A stretch of DNA of 8,385 nucleotides from Rhodobacteraceae bacterium UBA6236 (GCA_002440945.1 DJWG01000020.1:1-8385); one strand, 5' to 3'; positions 1-6,455 are shown, counted from the first letter of the stretch. Made by a program: numbers and translations. Notes: generated by a model not told the origin, from the letters alone.

Positions 1-1283
1 ACCATTTCCTTCTTGGCCTGACGCGCCTCTTTCTCGCCCTTCTGGACCTGGTTCACGATCCGGCGGAATTCGCTGATGTCGACGCCGACGTATTGGCCCA
101 CCTGCGCCATCTCGGCGCGCAGGCCCTCGACCTTTTCGCGCGACTTCTCGATCAGCGACTGCCAGCCGCGACCGGCCTTCGCGGCCATGCGGTCAAGCCA
201 GGCCGGATCGAGTTCGTAACCGCGGTATTCGTCGATGAACTCGCGCCGGTTGATCCGCGCGGCATCGGCCAGCTTCACCATGTTCGAATCGATCGACATG
301 ATCTTGCGATTGATGCCGTAAAGCTGGTCGATCAGCGCCTCGATCCGGTTGTTGTGCAGATGAAGCTCGTTCACCAGAAGAACGATTTCCGACCGCAGCT
401 TCTGATAGGCGGCCTCGTCCGCCTTCGAGAAGCTGCCATCCTCGTTCAGCGTCGCCGACATGCGCAGATCCTGCATCTCGGCCAGATGCGAATAGTCCCG
501 CGCGATGACTTCCAGCGTTTCCAGAACCTTGGGCTTCAGCGCGGCTTCCATCGCCGCCAGCGACATGGCCGAGGCTTCCTCATCCTCGTCCTCGTCCTCT
601 GCCCGGACCAGCGGGTTGCCGTCGGCATCAAGCTCCGGCTCGTCCGAGGCGGCGCGGCGCGGGGCCGCGGCGCCGACATCCAGCCCCTCGACCACCGGCG
701 CATCCAGGTCTTCCTCGCCATCGAGCGACCGGCCAAAGGTCGCTTCCAGGTCGATCACGTCACGCAGCAGGATTTCTTCCTGAAGAAGTTCGTCGCGCCA
801 GATGGTGATGGCCTGGAAGGTCAGCGGGCTTTCGCAAAGCCCGGCGATCATCGTGTTGCGCCCGGCCTCGATCCGCTTGGCGATGGCGATCTCGCCCTCG
901 CGCGACAGCAGTTCGACCGACCCCATCTCGCGCAGATACATACGGACCGGGTCATCGGTCCGATCAAGCGTTTCGGCCTGCGTGGTCGAGACCGCGATCT
1001 CGCGCGAGGTCGAGGCTTCGACGATCTCGCCGCCCTCGCTTTCCTCGGCCTCTTCGTTTTCGATGACGTTGATGCCCATTTCGGACAGCATCGACATCAC
1101 GTCCTCGATCTGTTCGGACGAGGCGTGTTCGGGCGGAAGCGCGGCGTTCAGCTGGTCATAGGTGATGTAGCCACGTTCCCGCGCTTCGGCGATCATGCGC
1201 TTGACCGCGGCCTGGCTCATGTCGAGCGAGTGGTCGTTGTCCTGATCTTCCGGTTTGACGTCGTCGGTGTCCTTGGCGGCCAT
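1..1283 (-). CDS. rpoD: RNA polymerase sigma factor RpoD (sigma-70), N-terminal 427 residues; 3' part beyond the left edge
   Basis: This is the primary housekeeping sigma factor, which binds core RNA polymerase and directs it to -10/-35 promoters. The minus-strand frame opens at ATG 1283 and stays open to base 1. Region 1.1 occupies about residues 20-80 (SQAAVKRMIAEARERGYITY). Region 1.2 lies at about 110-141 and carries the hallmark DPVRMYLREMGSVELL and REGEIAIAKRIEAG. A long non-conserved region follows (about 142-410), with an acidic patch at 229-236 (EDEDEDEE). The visible part ends at QAKKEM, just before region 2.1 (E. coli continues EANLRLV), so the -10 and -35 binding domains are not seen. 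The start is supported by AAGGAG five bases upstream (1289-1294). The gene follows dnaG after 56 bp in the same orientation, the classical dnaG-rpoD order. Truncation is due to the window edge; no frameshift is seen. Family identity is very secure. Confidence 0.97.
   Translation of the reverse strand, partial: MAAKDTDDVKPEDQDNDHSLDMSQAAVKRMIAEARERGYITYDQLNAALPPEHASSEQIEDVMSMLSEMGINVIENEEAEESEGGEIVEASTSREIAVSTTQAETLDRTDDPVRMYLREMGSVELLSREGEIAIAKRIEAGRNTMIAGLCESPLTFQAITIWRDELLQEEILLRDVIDLEATFGRSLDGEEDLDAPVVEGLDVGAAAPRRAASDEPELDADGNPLVRAEDEDEDEEASAMSLAAMEAALKPKVLETLEVIARDYSHLAEMQDLRMSATLNEDGSFSKADEAAYQKLRSEIVLLVNELHLHNNRIEALIDQLYGINRKIMSIDSNMVKLADAARINRREFIDEYRGYELDPAWLDRMAAKAGRGWQSLIEKSREKVEGLRAEMAQVGQYVGVDISEFRRIVNQVQKGEKEARQAKKEM
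579..596 (-). repeat. Three-unit hexanucleotide repeat in the rpoD acidic patch
   Basis: On the plus strand this reads CTCATC CTCGTC CTCGTC, that is two exact units and one with a single change. It encodes part of the alternating Asp/Glu run in the sigma-factor non-conserved region. The repeat is in frame, so gain or loss of a unit would alter only the acidic patch by two residues. Confidence 0.5.
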
Positions 1284-1288
1284 GTGGG

Positions 1289-1294
1289 CTCCTT
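1289..1294 (-). promoter_or_regulatory. Ribosome binding site of rpoD
   Basis: AAGGAG on the minus strand lies five bases before the rpoD ATG at 1283. It is a near-consensus Shine-Dalgarno sequence and fixes the start codon. It contrasts with dnaG upstream, which has no recognisable site. Confidence 0.75.
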
Positions 1295-1303
1295 CAGGTC
1301 GGG

Positions 1304-1318
1304 CGGGCGGTCGGCCCG
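1304..1318 (-). other. Small GC hairpin in the dnaG-rpoD spacer
   Basis: CGGGC and GCCCG pair perfectly around a 5-base loop, between the dnaG stop and the rpoD ribosome binding site. No T-run follows, so it is unlikely to be a full intrinsic terminator. In E. coli the same spacer carries an attenuating terminator and an RNase E processing site. Whether this short stem plays a similar role is only a guess. Confidence 0.25.
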
Positions 1319-1339
1319 GAAGTGGCGGCGCGATTCGAA

Positions 1340-3415
1340 TCAGATCTCCGAATCGTCATCCGGTGGTTCTAGCGAATCGCGGGGTCGAATCACAGGGTCC
1401 GGCGCAACGCCTGGCTGAGTCTTCCGGGGCAGGTTGCGGCGTTTCACCCATACCTCGGAATCGATCAGCTGTTGCAGCTGCGCCGAAAGCGCCGCGCGGT
1501 CGTCACCGGTGTCGTTCATCTCGTCAAGGTTGAGCTTGATGGCGCGGTTGCGGGCATCGGCGGCTTTCATCAGCCGCCAGGTCAGCCCTTCGTCCACCAG
1601 CCCTTCCATGTCACCCTCGGCCTCTTCGATCTCGCGGCGAAGCGAACGTTCGCTGTTCAGCTTTGCAAGCTGTTCGGCAAGGGTTTCGATGGCCAAGGCG
1701 TCGTTGTCCTGCTGCTTGATGGCGGGAAGAACGACGATATGGGCGCTGTTCATCAGCTTTTCAACGGAAGGACGGCCCACGGTATCGCAGACGCGGGCGA
1801 AAAGCCTCCCCGGCTCCTCATCGCCGTGACAGGCCAGAAGCGCATGAAGAAGCGCCTGGTGGCCATCCTCAACCATTTCGAGCCGGTCGAGACTGCCTTC
1901 AAAGGGCGCGATCACCTGCGGATGCGAAAGGCAGATCGCCAGGATGGCCTGTTCGCGCATCTGTTCGATCACCCGTTCGGCCGAATCGCGGGCCAGGATC
2001 GTGGCCTTGGTTTCGCTGCGGACGATCGGCCCAAGGGGGGCACCGCGGCGGCCACCGGATCTGGCGCCGAACTTGCCGCCCGCCCGGGCGGAGCCGTCGA
2101 ACCGCGGTTCGAACGTCGCTCCAGACCTGCGGGCGCGGAAGATGTCCTGTTCGAAATCCTGGAAGGCTTCGATGTAATAGCGCCGGATGTCCGGGTCCTT
2201 GATCCGCGCGACCGAAGCGCGAAGCGATTTGCGCAGCGCGGCCTTCCGTTCCGGGCTGTCGAAATCCTTCCCTTCGGTTTCGCGCTGCCACAAGAGCCGC
2301 ACCATCGGCTGCGCGTCATCGAGCACCTTCTGCATGGCCGCCGGACCGCCCGCGCCGATCAGATCGTCGGGGTCCTGGCCCGGGGGCAGCGTGGCGAACC
2401 GGATCCCCTGCCCCGCTTCCAGCAACGGCAGCGCGAGATCGATCACCCGAAGCGCGGCGCGCTGGCCCGCCGCATCGCCGTCAAGCGCAATGACCGGTTC
2501 CGGGTGGATGCGCCAGAGCATCCGCAGCTGGTCTTCGGTGATCGCGGTTCCAAGCGGCGCCACCGCGCCGGTGAAGCCCGCTTCGGAAAGCGCGATCACG
2601 TCCATGTAGCCTTCCGCAACGATCAGAGCCTTGCCCTTTCCGGCCGCTTCGCGCGCGGGAGCATGGTTGAAAAGGTTGCGGCCTTTGTCGAACAGCTCGG
2701 TTTCCGGTCCGTTCAGGTATTTCGCGCGGGCATTGGGATCAAGGCTGCGCCCGCCGAGGCTGATCACCCGTCCGCGCGCGTCGCGGATCGGAAAGATGAT
2801 CCGACCGTGGAAGCGGTCATAAAGGCGGCCCGAGTCGGATCGGGCCACGACGCCCGAGGCCACCATCAGATCGGGCTGGATGCCCTTGGCCGACAGTGCC
2901 GTGACCACGGCCTGCGCGTTTTCAGGCGACCAGCCGATGTCCCAGCGGTCCCAGGCTGCGTCGTCAAGGCGGCGCTTCCGGGCAAGATAGGCGCGGGCGG
3001 ACACCCCGGCAGCGGTCTTGAGATGAAGCCTGTAGAACTTCACCGCCTCTTCCATGACTTGCTGCAGCAAGGTTCTGCGGTCGGCACGTTCGGCAGCGGC
3101 CGGATCGCGGGCCGGCATCGGCAGTCCGGCTTCGCGGGCGAGGATCTCGATCGCCTCCATGAAGCCGACGTTTTCGGTTTCACGCACGAAGGACACCGCA
3201 TCGCCCTTGGCGTGGCAGCCGAAGCAATAATAATAGCCCTTCCGGTCATCGACGTGGAAGCTGGCGGATTTTTCCTGGTGGAAGGGGCATGGCGCCCAGA
3301 AATCCCCCTTGCCGGGATTGGACTTGCGCGCATCCCAGGCAACCTTGCGCGCCACGACCTGCGACAGCGAGGTGCGGTTGCGGAGTTCATCGAGGAAGCC
3401 GGGCGGAAGACTCAT
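1340..3415 (-). CDS. dnaG: DNA primase DnaG
   Basis: DnaG synthesises the RNA primers for the lagging strand and works with the DnaB helicase. The 691-residue protein starts MSLPPGFLDELRNRTSL. The CHC2-type zinc domain uses C43, H46, C64 and C67 (CPFH...CFGC), close to E. coli C40/H43/C61/C64. The RNAP basic motif FHGRIIFPIRD lies at about 202-212 and KYLNGPET at 232-239. The TOPRIM catalytic residues are present: EGYMD at 268-272, DGD at 312-314 and DPDD at 348-351. A Gly/Arg/Ala-rich linker (about 431-464) leads to the divergent C-terminal helicase-binding domain, which ends in an acidic tail (DDDSEI). I chose ATG 3415 over an in-frame TTG at 3463 because family members begin at MSLPPGF and because the extra 16 residues would overlie a promoter-like sequence. 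There is no Shine-Dalgarno before ATG 3415. rpoD follows after 56 bp and is probably co-transcribed. Confidence 0.97.
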   Translation of the reverse strand: MSLPPGFLDELRNRTSLSQVVARKVAWDARKSNPGKGDFWAPCPFHQEKSASFHVDDRKGYYYCFGCHAKGDAVSFVRETENVGFMEAIEILAREAGLPMPARDPAAAERADRRTLLQQVMEEAVKFYRLHLKTAAGVSARAYLARKRRLDDAAWDRWDIGWSPENAQAVVTALSAKGIQPDLMVASGVVARSDSGRLYDRFHGRIIFPIRDARGRVISLGGRSLDPNARAKYLNGPETELFDKGRNLFNHAPAREAAGKGKALIVAEGYMDVIALSEAGFTGAVAPLGTAITEDQLRMLWRIHPEPVIALDGDAAGQRAALRVIDLALPLLEAGQGIRFATLPPGQDPDDLIGAGGPAAMQKVLDDAQPMVRLLWQRETEGKDFDSPERKAALRKSLRASVARIKDPDIRRYYIEAFQDFEQDIFRARRSGATFEPRFDGSARAGGKFGARSGGRRGAPLGPIVRSETKATILARDSAERVIEQMREQAILAICLSHPQVIAPFEGSLDRLEMVEDGHQALLHALLACHGDEEPGRLFARVCDTVGRPSVEKLMNSAHIVVLPAIKQQDNDALAIETLAEQLAKLNSERSLRREIEEAEGDMEGLVDEGLTWRLMKAADARNRAIKLNLDEMNDTGDDRAALSAQLQQLIDSEVWVKRRNLPRKTQPGVAPDPVIRPRDSLEPPDDDSEI

Positions 3416-3421
3416 GTCTGG

Positions 3422-3450
3422 TATATAGGCCGCAGGAGGCGCGGCTGCAA
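3422..3450 (-). promoter_or_regulatory. Candidate sigma-70 promoter of dnaG (leaderless start)
   Basis: On the minus strand, TTGCAG (3445-3450) and TATATA (3422-3427) are separated by exactly 17 bp. Six bases (CCAGAC) lie between the -10 element and the dnaG ATG at 3415, so the expected start point falls on or next to the A of ATG. The -35 box matches consensus at only TTG and the -10 at TATA. The prediction therefore rests on the optimal spacing, on the AT-rich island in GC-rich surroundings, and on the absence of a Shine-Dalgarno. Confidence 0.4.
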
Positions 3451-3481
3451 AGACCGGGGGCAAGGCGAGAGCGGAGACGAT

Positions 3482-3500
3482 GCGGGGGCGCTGCCCCCGC
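3482..3500 (-). terminator. Strong GC hairpin downstream of dgt, possible terminator
   Basis: An 8-bp perfect stem (GCGGGGGC / GCCCCCGC) closes a 3-base loop. It begins about 40 bases past the dgt stop and lies before the candidate dnaG promoter, where a terminator for dgt transcripts would be expected. There is no T-run on the minus strand, so it may be an atypical terminator, a 3'-end stabiliser, or part of the dispersed element described at 3482-3534. The structure is certain; the function is not. Confidence 0.45.
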
Positions 3501-3534
3501 GACCCCCGGGATACTTATGCCAAGGCGAAAGGGG
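3482..3534 (+). repeat. Rhodobacteraceae-type intergenic element (GC hairpin plus CCCCGGGATACTT tail)
   Basis: Plus strand: the GC hairpin is followed at once by GACCCCCGGGATACTT and then by a purine-rich stretch (GCCAAGGCGAAAGGGGAAG). From memory, near-identical strings ('CCCCGGGATATTT...CCAAGATGAAG' and 'CGGAGTATTT...') recur between genes in Rhodobacter and Paracoccus genomes. A related but shorter core occurs in this window at 6438-6455 on the opposite strand. The family assignment is recollection, not a search result. Confidence 0.45.
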
Positions 3535-3539
3535 AAGCC

Positions 3540-4709
3540 TCAGCCGTGACCGCCGCAAAGCCGCGCGTGTTCCTGAAGCGCGAAGCGGTCGGTCATGCCG
3601 GCGACGTAATCCAGGACAACGCGCGCCAGGGCGGTCTGGTCGCCATCGGCGGCGATCACATCGGGGTGCCATTCGTCGGGCAGAAGCGCAGGCGTTTCGA
3701 GGTAGAGCGGGAAGAGGTCGTTCACCACCGCCGTCACCCGCTGCCGTTCGACGATGACGCTGGGGGCGCGGTACATGCGGACGAAGAGGAAGGACTTGAT
3801 CGCTTTCAGGTTCTGGAAGAGCGGTTTCGAGAACCGGATGATCGGCCCGTCCATGGCGCGGATATCCTCGACCGATTGCGGGTTCGACCCGGCGATGCGG
3901 TTCTGGGCGACGGCGATCACGTCTTCGACCATGAGGCCGAACACCCGCCGCAGCGCTTCGTGGCGGCGGCGCATCGGGTCGAGGCCGGGGTAGATGCGGT
4001 CGACCTCTTCGAAACAGGGGCCGGTGACGGGAAGCGCGCGCAGGTCTTCTTCGGTGAAAAGCCCGGCGCGCAGCCCGTCGTGCAGGTCGTGGTGGTTGTA
4101 GGCCACATCGTCGGCCACCGCGGCCACCTGCGCCTCGGCGCTGGCATGGGTGTGGAGTTCGAGATCCCAGGCGGCGTTCACCTCGGCCAGGGCATAGGAG
4201 AGATCGCCCGTGACGGGGCCATTGTGCTTGGCGATGCCTTCGAGGGTTTCCCAGGTCAGGTTCAGCCCGTCGAAATCGGCGTAATGCCGTTCGAGCCGCG
4301 TGACGATCCTGAGCGCCTGTGCGTTGTGGTCGAACCCGCCATAGGGCGCCATCAGGACCGCCAGCGCATCTTCGCCGGTATGGCCGAAGGGCGGATGGCC
4401 GAGATCATGCGCCAGCGCCACGGCTTCGGCCAGGTCGGTGTTCAGGCCGAGGGCGCCGGCGATGGTGCGCGCGACCTGCGCGACTTCGACCGTGTGGGTC
4501 AGGCGGGTGCGGTAGTAATCGCCTTCATGTTCCACAAAGACCTGCGTCTTGTGTTTCAGCCGCCGGAAGGCCGAGGAATGGATGATCCGGTCCCGGTCCC
4601 GCTGGAAGGGCGAGCGGAAGGTGGACATGCGTTCGGGGTGCAGCCGCCCGCGCGAGGCATCCGGCTGACAGGCGAAAGGGGCAAGGATCATCTGGTCTTT
4701 CTTGTTCAT
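3540..4709 (-). CDS. dgt: Deoxyguanosinetriphosphate triphosphohydrolase-like protein (HD-domain dNTPase)
   Basis: HD-superfamily enzyme that hydrolyses dNTPs to deoxynucleosides and triphosphate, adjusting nucleotide pools in the cytoplasm. With the ATG at 4709 it has 389 residues, the usual size of the shorter 'dGTPase-like' subgroup rather than E. coli Dgt (505 residues). Near the N-terminus is the family signature SPFQRDRDRIIHSSAFRRL (33-51) and KTQVF (54-58). Metal-binding HD residues are visible as H72 (LTHTVEV), H101-D102 (AHDLGHPPFGH) and D201 (ADDVAYNHHD). A GTG three bases upstream (4712) is an alternative start. Only a weak GAAG precedes the ATG (4714-4717). The gene diverges from erpA across a 49-bp spacer and ends 124 bp before dnaG. 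True substrate preference within this family cannot be read from sequence; many members need a dNTP activator. Confidence 0.92.
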   Translation of the reverse strand: MNKKDQMILAPFACQPDASRGRLHPERMSTFRSPFQRDRDRIIHSSAFRRLKHKTQVFVEHEGDYYRTRLTHTVEVAQVARTIAGALGLNTDLAEAVALAHDLGHPPFGHTGEDALAVLMAPYGGFDHNAQALRIVTRLERHYADFDGLNLTWETLEGIAKHNGPVTGDLSYALAEVNAAWDLELHTHASAEAQVAAVADDVAYNHHDLHDGLRAGLFTEEDLRALPVTGPCFEEVDRIYPGLDPMRRRHEALRRVFGLMVEDVIAVAQNRIAGSNPQSVEDIRAMDGPIIRFSKPLFQNLKAIKSFLFVRMYRAPSVIVERQRVTAVVNDLFPLYLETPALLPDEWHPDVIAADGDQTALARVVLDYVAGMTDRFALQEHARLCGGHG

Positions 4710-4730
4710 CACGCTTCATGTTCATATATC
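4702..4730 (+). promoter_or_regulatory. Candidate promoter of erpA
   Basis: Plus-strand TTGTTC (4702-4707) and TATATC (4725-4730) are separated by 17 bp. This would start transcription near 4737 and give a leader of about 25 bases without a Shine-Dalgarno. The -35 box lies inside the 5' end of dgt. Both boxes are imperfect, so this is a weak call. The AT-rich block must also serve dgt on the other strand, for which I found no convincing paired -35. Confidence 0.28.
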
Positions 4731-4750
4731 TCAGACAATTCCCTGAACAT
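4718..4750. promoter_or_regulatory. Inverted repeat in the dgt/erpA divergent promoter, candidate operator
   Basis: ATGTTCA (4718-4724) and TGAACAT (4744-4750) are perfect inverted copies with 19 bases between them. The pair spans most of the 49-bp divergent spacer and brackets the AT-rich -10-like sequence. The position suits a dimeric regulator acting on both genes. It does not match the LexA direct repeat (GTTC-N7-GTTC), FNR or Irr consensus sequences that I know, so no regulator is proposed. Confidence 0.4.
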
Positions 4751-4761
4751 ATGGCAAAGCC

Positions 4762-5100
4762 ATGACCATGACATTGACCCTGCCCCCGAAAGTCACCCCG
4801 CGCGCCTTCGCCCGCCTGGCCGAGATCAACGCCGCCTCCGGATCGCCGCAGGCGCTGCGTGTCGCCGTCTCGGGCGGCGGCTGTTCGGGGTTTCAGTATG
4901 ACATCCGGCTTGACGATCCGGCGAGCGACGATCTGGTGCTGGAGGGCGAGGGCCAGAAGGTGCTCGTTGATCCGGTGTCGCTGCCCTTCCTCGCCAATGC
5001 GACGATCGACTTTTCCGAAGAACTGATCGGGGCGCGTTTCGTGATCGAAAATCCCAATGCCAGCAGTTCCTGCGGCTGCGGCACCAGCTTTTCCATCTGA
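4762..5100 (+). CDS. erpA: A-type iron-sulfur carrier / insertion protein ErpA
   Basis: Small cytosolic carrier that receives an Fe-S cluster from the assembly scaffold and delivers it to apo-enzymes. The 112-residue protein has the three invariant A-type cysteines: C41 in SGGGCSGFQYD, and C104 and C106 in SSSCGCGTSFSI at the C-terminus. The middle segment (LVDPVSLPFLANATIDFSEELIGARFVIENPNA, shown by its ends at about 68-100) closely follows E. coli ErpA (114 residues), including the terminal SFSI. IscA or SufA is the alternative, but the length and ending favour ErpA. No Shine-Dalgarno precedes ATG 4762, and a second in-frame ATG lies at 4768. The gene stands alone, away from any suf or isc operon, and diverges from dgt. 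The next gene starts 47 bp downstream and may be co-transcribed. Confidence 0.88.
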   Translation: MTMTLTLPPKVTPRAFARLAEINAASGSPQALRVAVSGGGCSGFQYDIRLDDPASDDLVLEGEGQKVLVDPVSLPFLANATIDFSEELIGARFVIENPNASSSCGCGTSFSI

Positions 5101-5138
5101 ACCGATTGACCGGCAGTCCCCACCCAGGGCGCGCGCCC

Positions 5139-5143
5139 AGAGG
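5139..5143 (+). promoter_or_regulatory. Ribosome binding site deciding the CNNM/CorC start
   Basis: AGAGG lies four bases before ATG 5148. It supports this start over the in-frame TTG at 5106, which would add a 14-residue Pro/Gly-rich leader in front of the first membrane helix. Confidence 0.55.
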
Positions 5144-5147
5144 CCCC

Positions 5148-6428
5148 ATGTTTCTTGAACTTGCGCTGGTGATCGTTCTCACCCTGACCAACGGGCTTCT
5201 GGCCATGTCGGAACTGGCCATCGTCTCGGCCCGGGCCACCCGGCTGAAGGTGCTGGCGGAAAAGGGATCGCGCGGGGCGCGCATGGCGCTGAGCCTGCAG
5301 GAAAATCCCGGGCGGTTCCTGTCGGCCGTGCAGATCGGGATCACGCTGGTGGGCATTCTTGCCGGTGCGGTTTCGGGCGCGACGCTTGGGGCGCGGCTCA
5401 CGCTATGGCTTCAGGCCTCGGGCGTGCCCGAACGGTTTGCAGGCACGCTTGGCGTCGGTCTGGTCGTCGCGGGGATCACCTACCTGTCGCTGATCCTCGG
5501 AGAGCTGGTGCCGAAGCAGATCGCGCTGAAGAAGGCCGAGGATGTCGCGGTGCGCGTGGCGCCGATGATGGTGATCATCGCGCGCGTGACCACGCCCCTG
5601 GTCTGGCTTCTGGACATTTCGGGCCGCGCGGTGCTGGCGGTTCTGGGCCAATCGGGGGAATCCGATCGCGCCATCACCGATGAAGAGGTGAAGATGACCA
5701 TCGCCGAGGCGAAATCGGCAGGCGTCATCGAACATGGCGAATCCGAGATGATCGCCGGCGTCATGCGCACCGCCGACCGCAGCGTGCGGGCGATCATGAC
5801 CCCCCGCCGCGATCTCGAGATCCTCGATCTGTCGCGCGGGCCTGCGGTGGCGCGGGCGCTGGCGCAGAAGACCCGCCATTCGCGCCTGCCGGTGCAGGAC
5901 GGCGGCCCTGACGACATCGTGGGCGTGATTTCGGTCCGCGATGTCCTGACCTATACGTCCTCAAGCGGGCCGCTTTCGGCGCTGGTCCAGCCGGCGCCCG
6001 CGGTTCTGGACATTTCAAGCGCGATGTCGCTGATCGAACGGATGCGCCACGAGGTCGTCCACATGATGCTGGTCTTCGATGAACACGGCCATTTCGAAGG
6101 CATCGTGACCGCGATGGACCTGCTGGAAACCATCACCGGCAGCCTTGCGGACGAATCCGGCGACGAACCCGCGCTGAGCGAACGCGCCGATGGCAGCTGG
6201 TTCGTGGCCGGCTGGATGCCCGCCGATGAATTCGCCGACCGGCTGGGCCTGACACTGCCCGAGGATGGCGATTTCCAGACCGTCGCGGGTTTTGCGCTGG
6301 ACCGCTTTGGCCGTATCCCCGCGGTGGGCGACAACTTCGAATATGACGGCTGGGTCGTCGAGGTCGCCGACCTTGACGGAATGCGGATCGACCAGCTTCT
6401 GGTGCGCCGCGCCGATTGGGCGCCATAG
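5148..6428 (+). CDS. CNNM/CorC family membrane protein (DUF21, two CBS domains, CorC_HlyC domain); 'hemolysin-like'
   Basis: Integral membrane protein of the CNNM/CorC group, whose studied members take part in Mg2+ (or Co2+) export. The older name 'hemolysin' is probably misleading. The 426-residue protein has the full architecture. The N-terminal DUF21 region (about 1-195) has four hydrophobic segments near 3-25, 60-82, 98-120 and 138-165, with the signature GELVPKQIAL at 118-127. Two CBS domains follow (about 211-270, starting near MTPRRDL, and 275-330), which in relatives bind ATP-Mg2+. The C-terminal CorC_HlyC domain lies at about 342-422 (DGSWFVAGWMP ... GRIPAVGD). The start at ATG 5148 is backed by AGAGG and by the first helix beginning at residue 3. 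The gene lies 47 bp after erpA on the same strand. The transported ion cannot be decided from the sequence. Confidence 0.92.
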   Translation: MFLELALVIVLTLTNGLLAMSELAIVSARATRLKVLAEKGSRGARMALSLQENPGRFLSAVQIGITLVGILAGAVSGATLGARLTLWLQASGVPERFAGTLGVGLVVAGITYLSLILGELVPKQIALKKAEDVAVRVAPMMVIIARVTTPLVWLLDISGRAVLAVLGQSGESDRAITDEEVKMTIAEAKSAGVIEHGESEMIAGVMRTADRSVRAIMTPRRDLEILDLSRGPAVARALAQKTRHSRLPVQDGGPDDIVGVISVRDVLTYTSSSGPLSALVQPAPAVLDISSAMSLIERMRHEVVHMMLVFDEHGHFEGIVTAMDLLETITGSLADESGDEPALSERADGSWFVAGWMPADEFADRLGLTLPEDGDFQTVAGFALDRFGRIPAVGDNFEYDGWVVEVADLDGMRIDQLLVRRADWAP

Positions 6429-6432
6429 CGCC
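6419..6432 (+). other. Short hairpin over the CNNM/CorC stop codon
   Basis: GGCGC and GCGCC pair around a CATA loop, with the TAG stop straddling loop and stem. The stem is only five base pairs and has no T-run, so it is at most a weak terminator element. Confidence 0.25.
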
Positions 6433-6437
6433 GTCGC

Positions 6438-6455
6438 CGAAAATACTCCTGCAGG
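6438..6455 (-). repeat. Second, shorter copy of the GGRRTAYTT intergenic motif
   Basis: On the minus strand this reads CCTGCAGGAGTATTTTCG. It resembles the GGGATACTT tail of the 3482-3534 element (6 of 9 core bases) and the 'CGGAGTATTTTC' form that I recall from Rhodobacteraceae intergenic regions. It lacks the strong GC hairpin of the other copy. With only two divergent copies in the window, the repeat call is tentative. Confidence 0.3.

Noticed and set aside
93..1418. A 441-codon plus-strand frame antisense to rpoD
   Set aside because: Same compositional shadow effect; the minus-strand frame encodes an unmistakable RpoD and this frame shows no domain or ribosome binding site.
1501..1540. 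Possible internal rpoD promoter with a CTTGAC -35 inside the 3' end of dnaG (minus strand)
   Set aside because: No acceptable -10 or heat-shock-type CCCCAT follows at 15-18 bp.
3416..3463. N-terminal extension of DnaG from TTG 3463
   Set aside because: It would add an Ala/Pro-rich stretch not typical of DnaG, uses a TTG, has no ribosome binding site, and would cover the promoter-like boxes.
1472..3757. A 761-codon open frame on the plus strand antisense to all of dnaG
   Set aside because: Its translation is Arg/Gly/His-rich without recognisable domains, it runs past the gene ends, and such frames are a by-product of GC-rich third positions opposite a real gene. DnaG on the other strand has every expected motif.
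4713..4761. LexA (GTTC-N7-GTTC) or FNR (TTGAT-N4-ATCAA) site between dgt and erpA
   Set aside because: The GTTC and GAAC elements are inverted and too far apart, and no FNR half-sites are present.
3480..4901. A 473-codon plus-strand frame across dgt and into erpA
   Set aside because: It overlaps two well-supported genes out of frame, has no family signature, and is a GC-bias shadow.
5106..5147. Extension of the CNNM/CorC protein from TTG 5106
   Set aside because: It adds 14 Pro/Gly/Arg residues before the first membrane helix, while ATG 5148 has AGAGG at a suitable distance.
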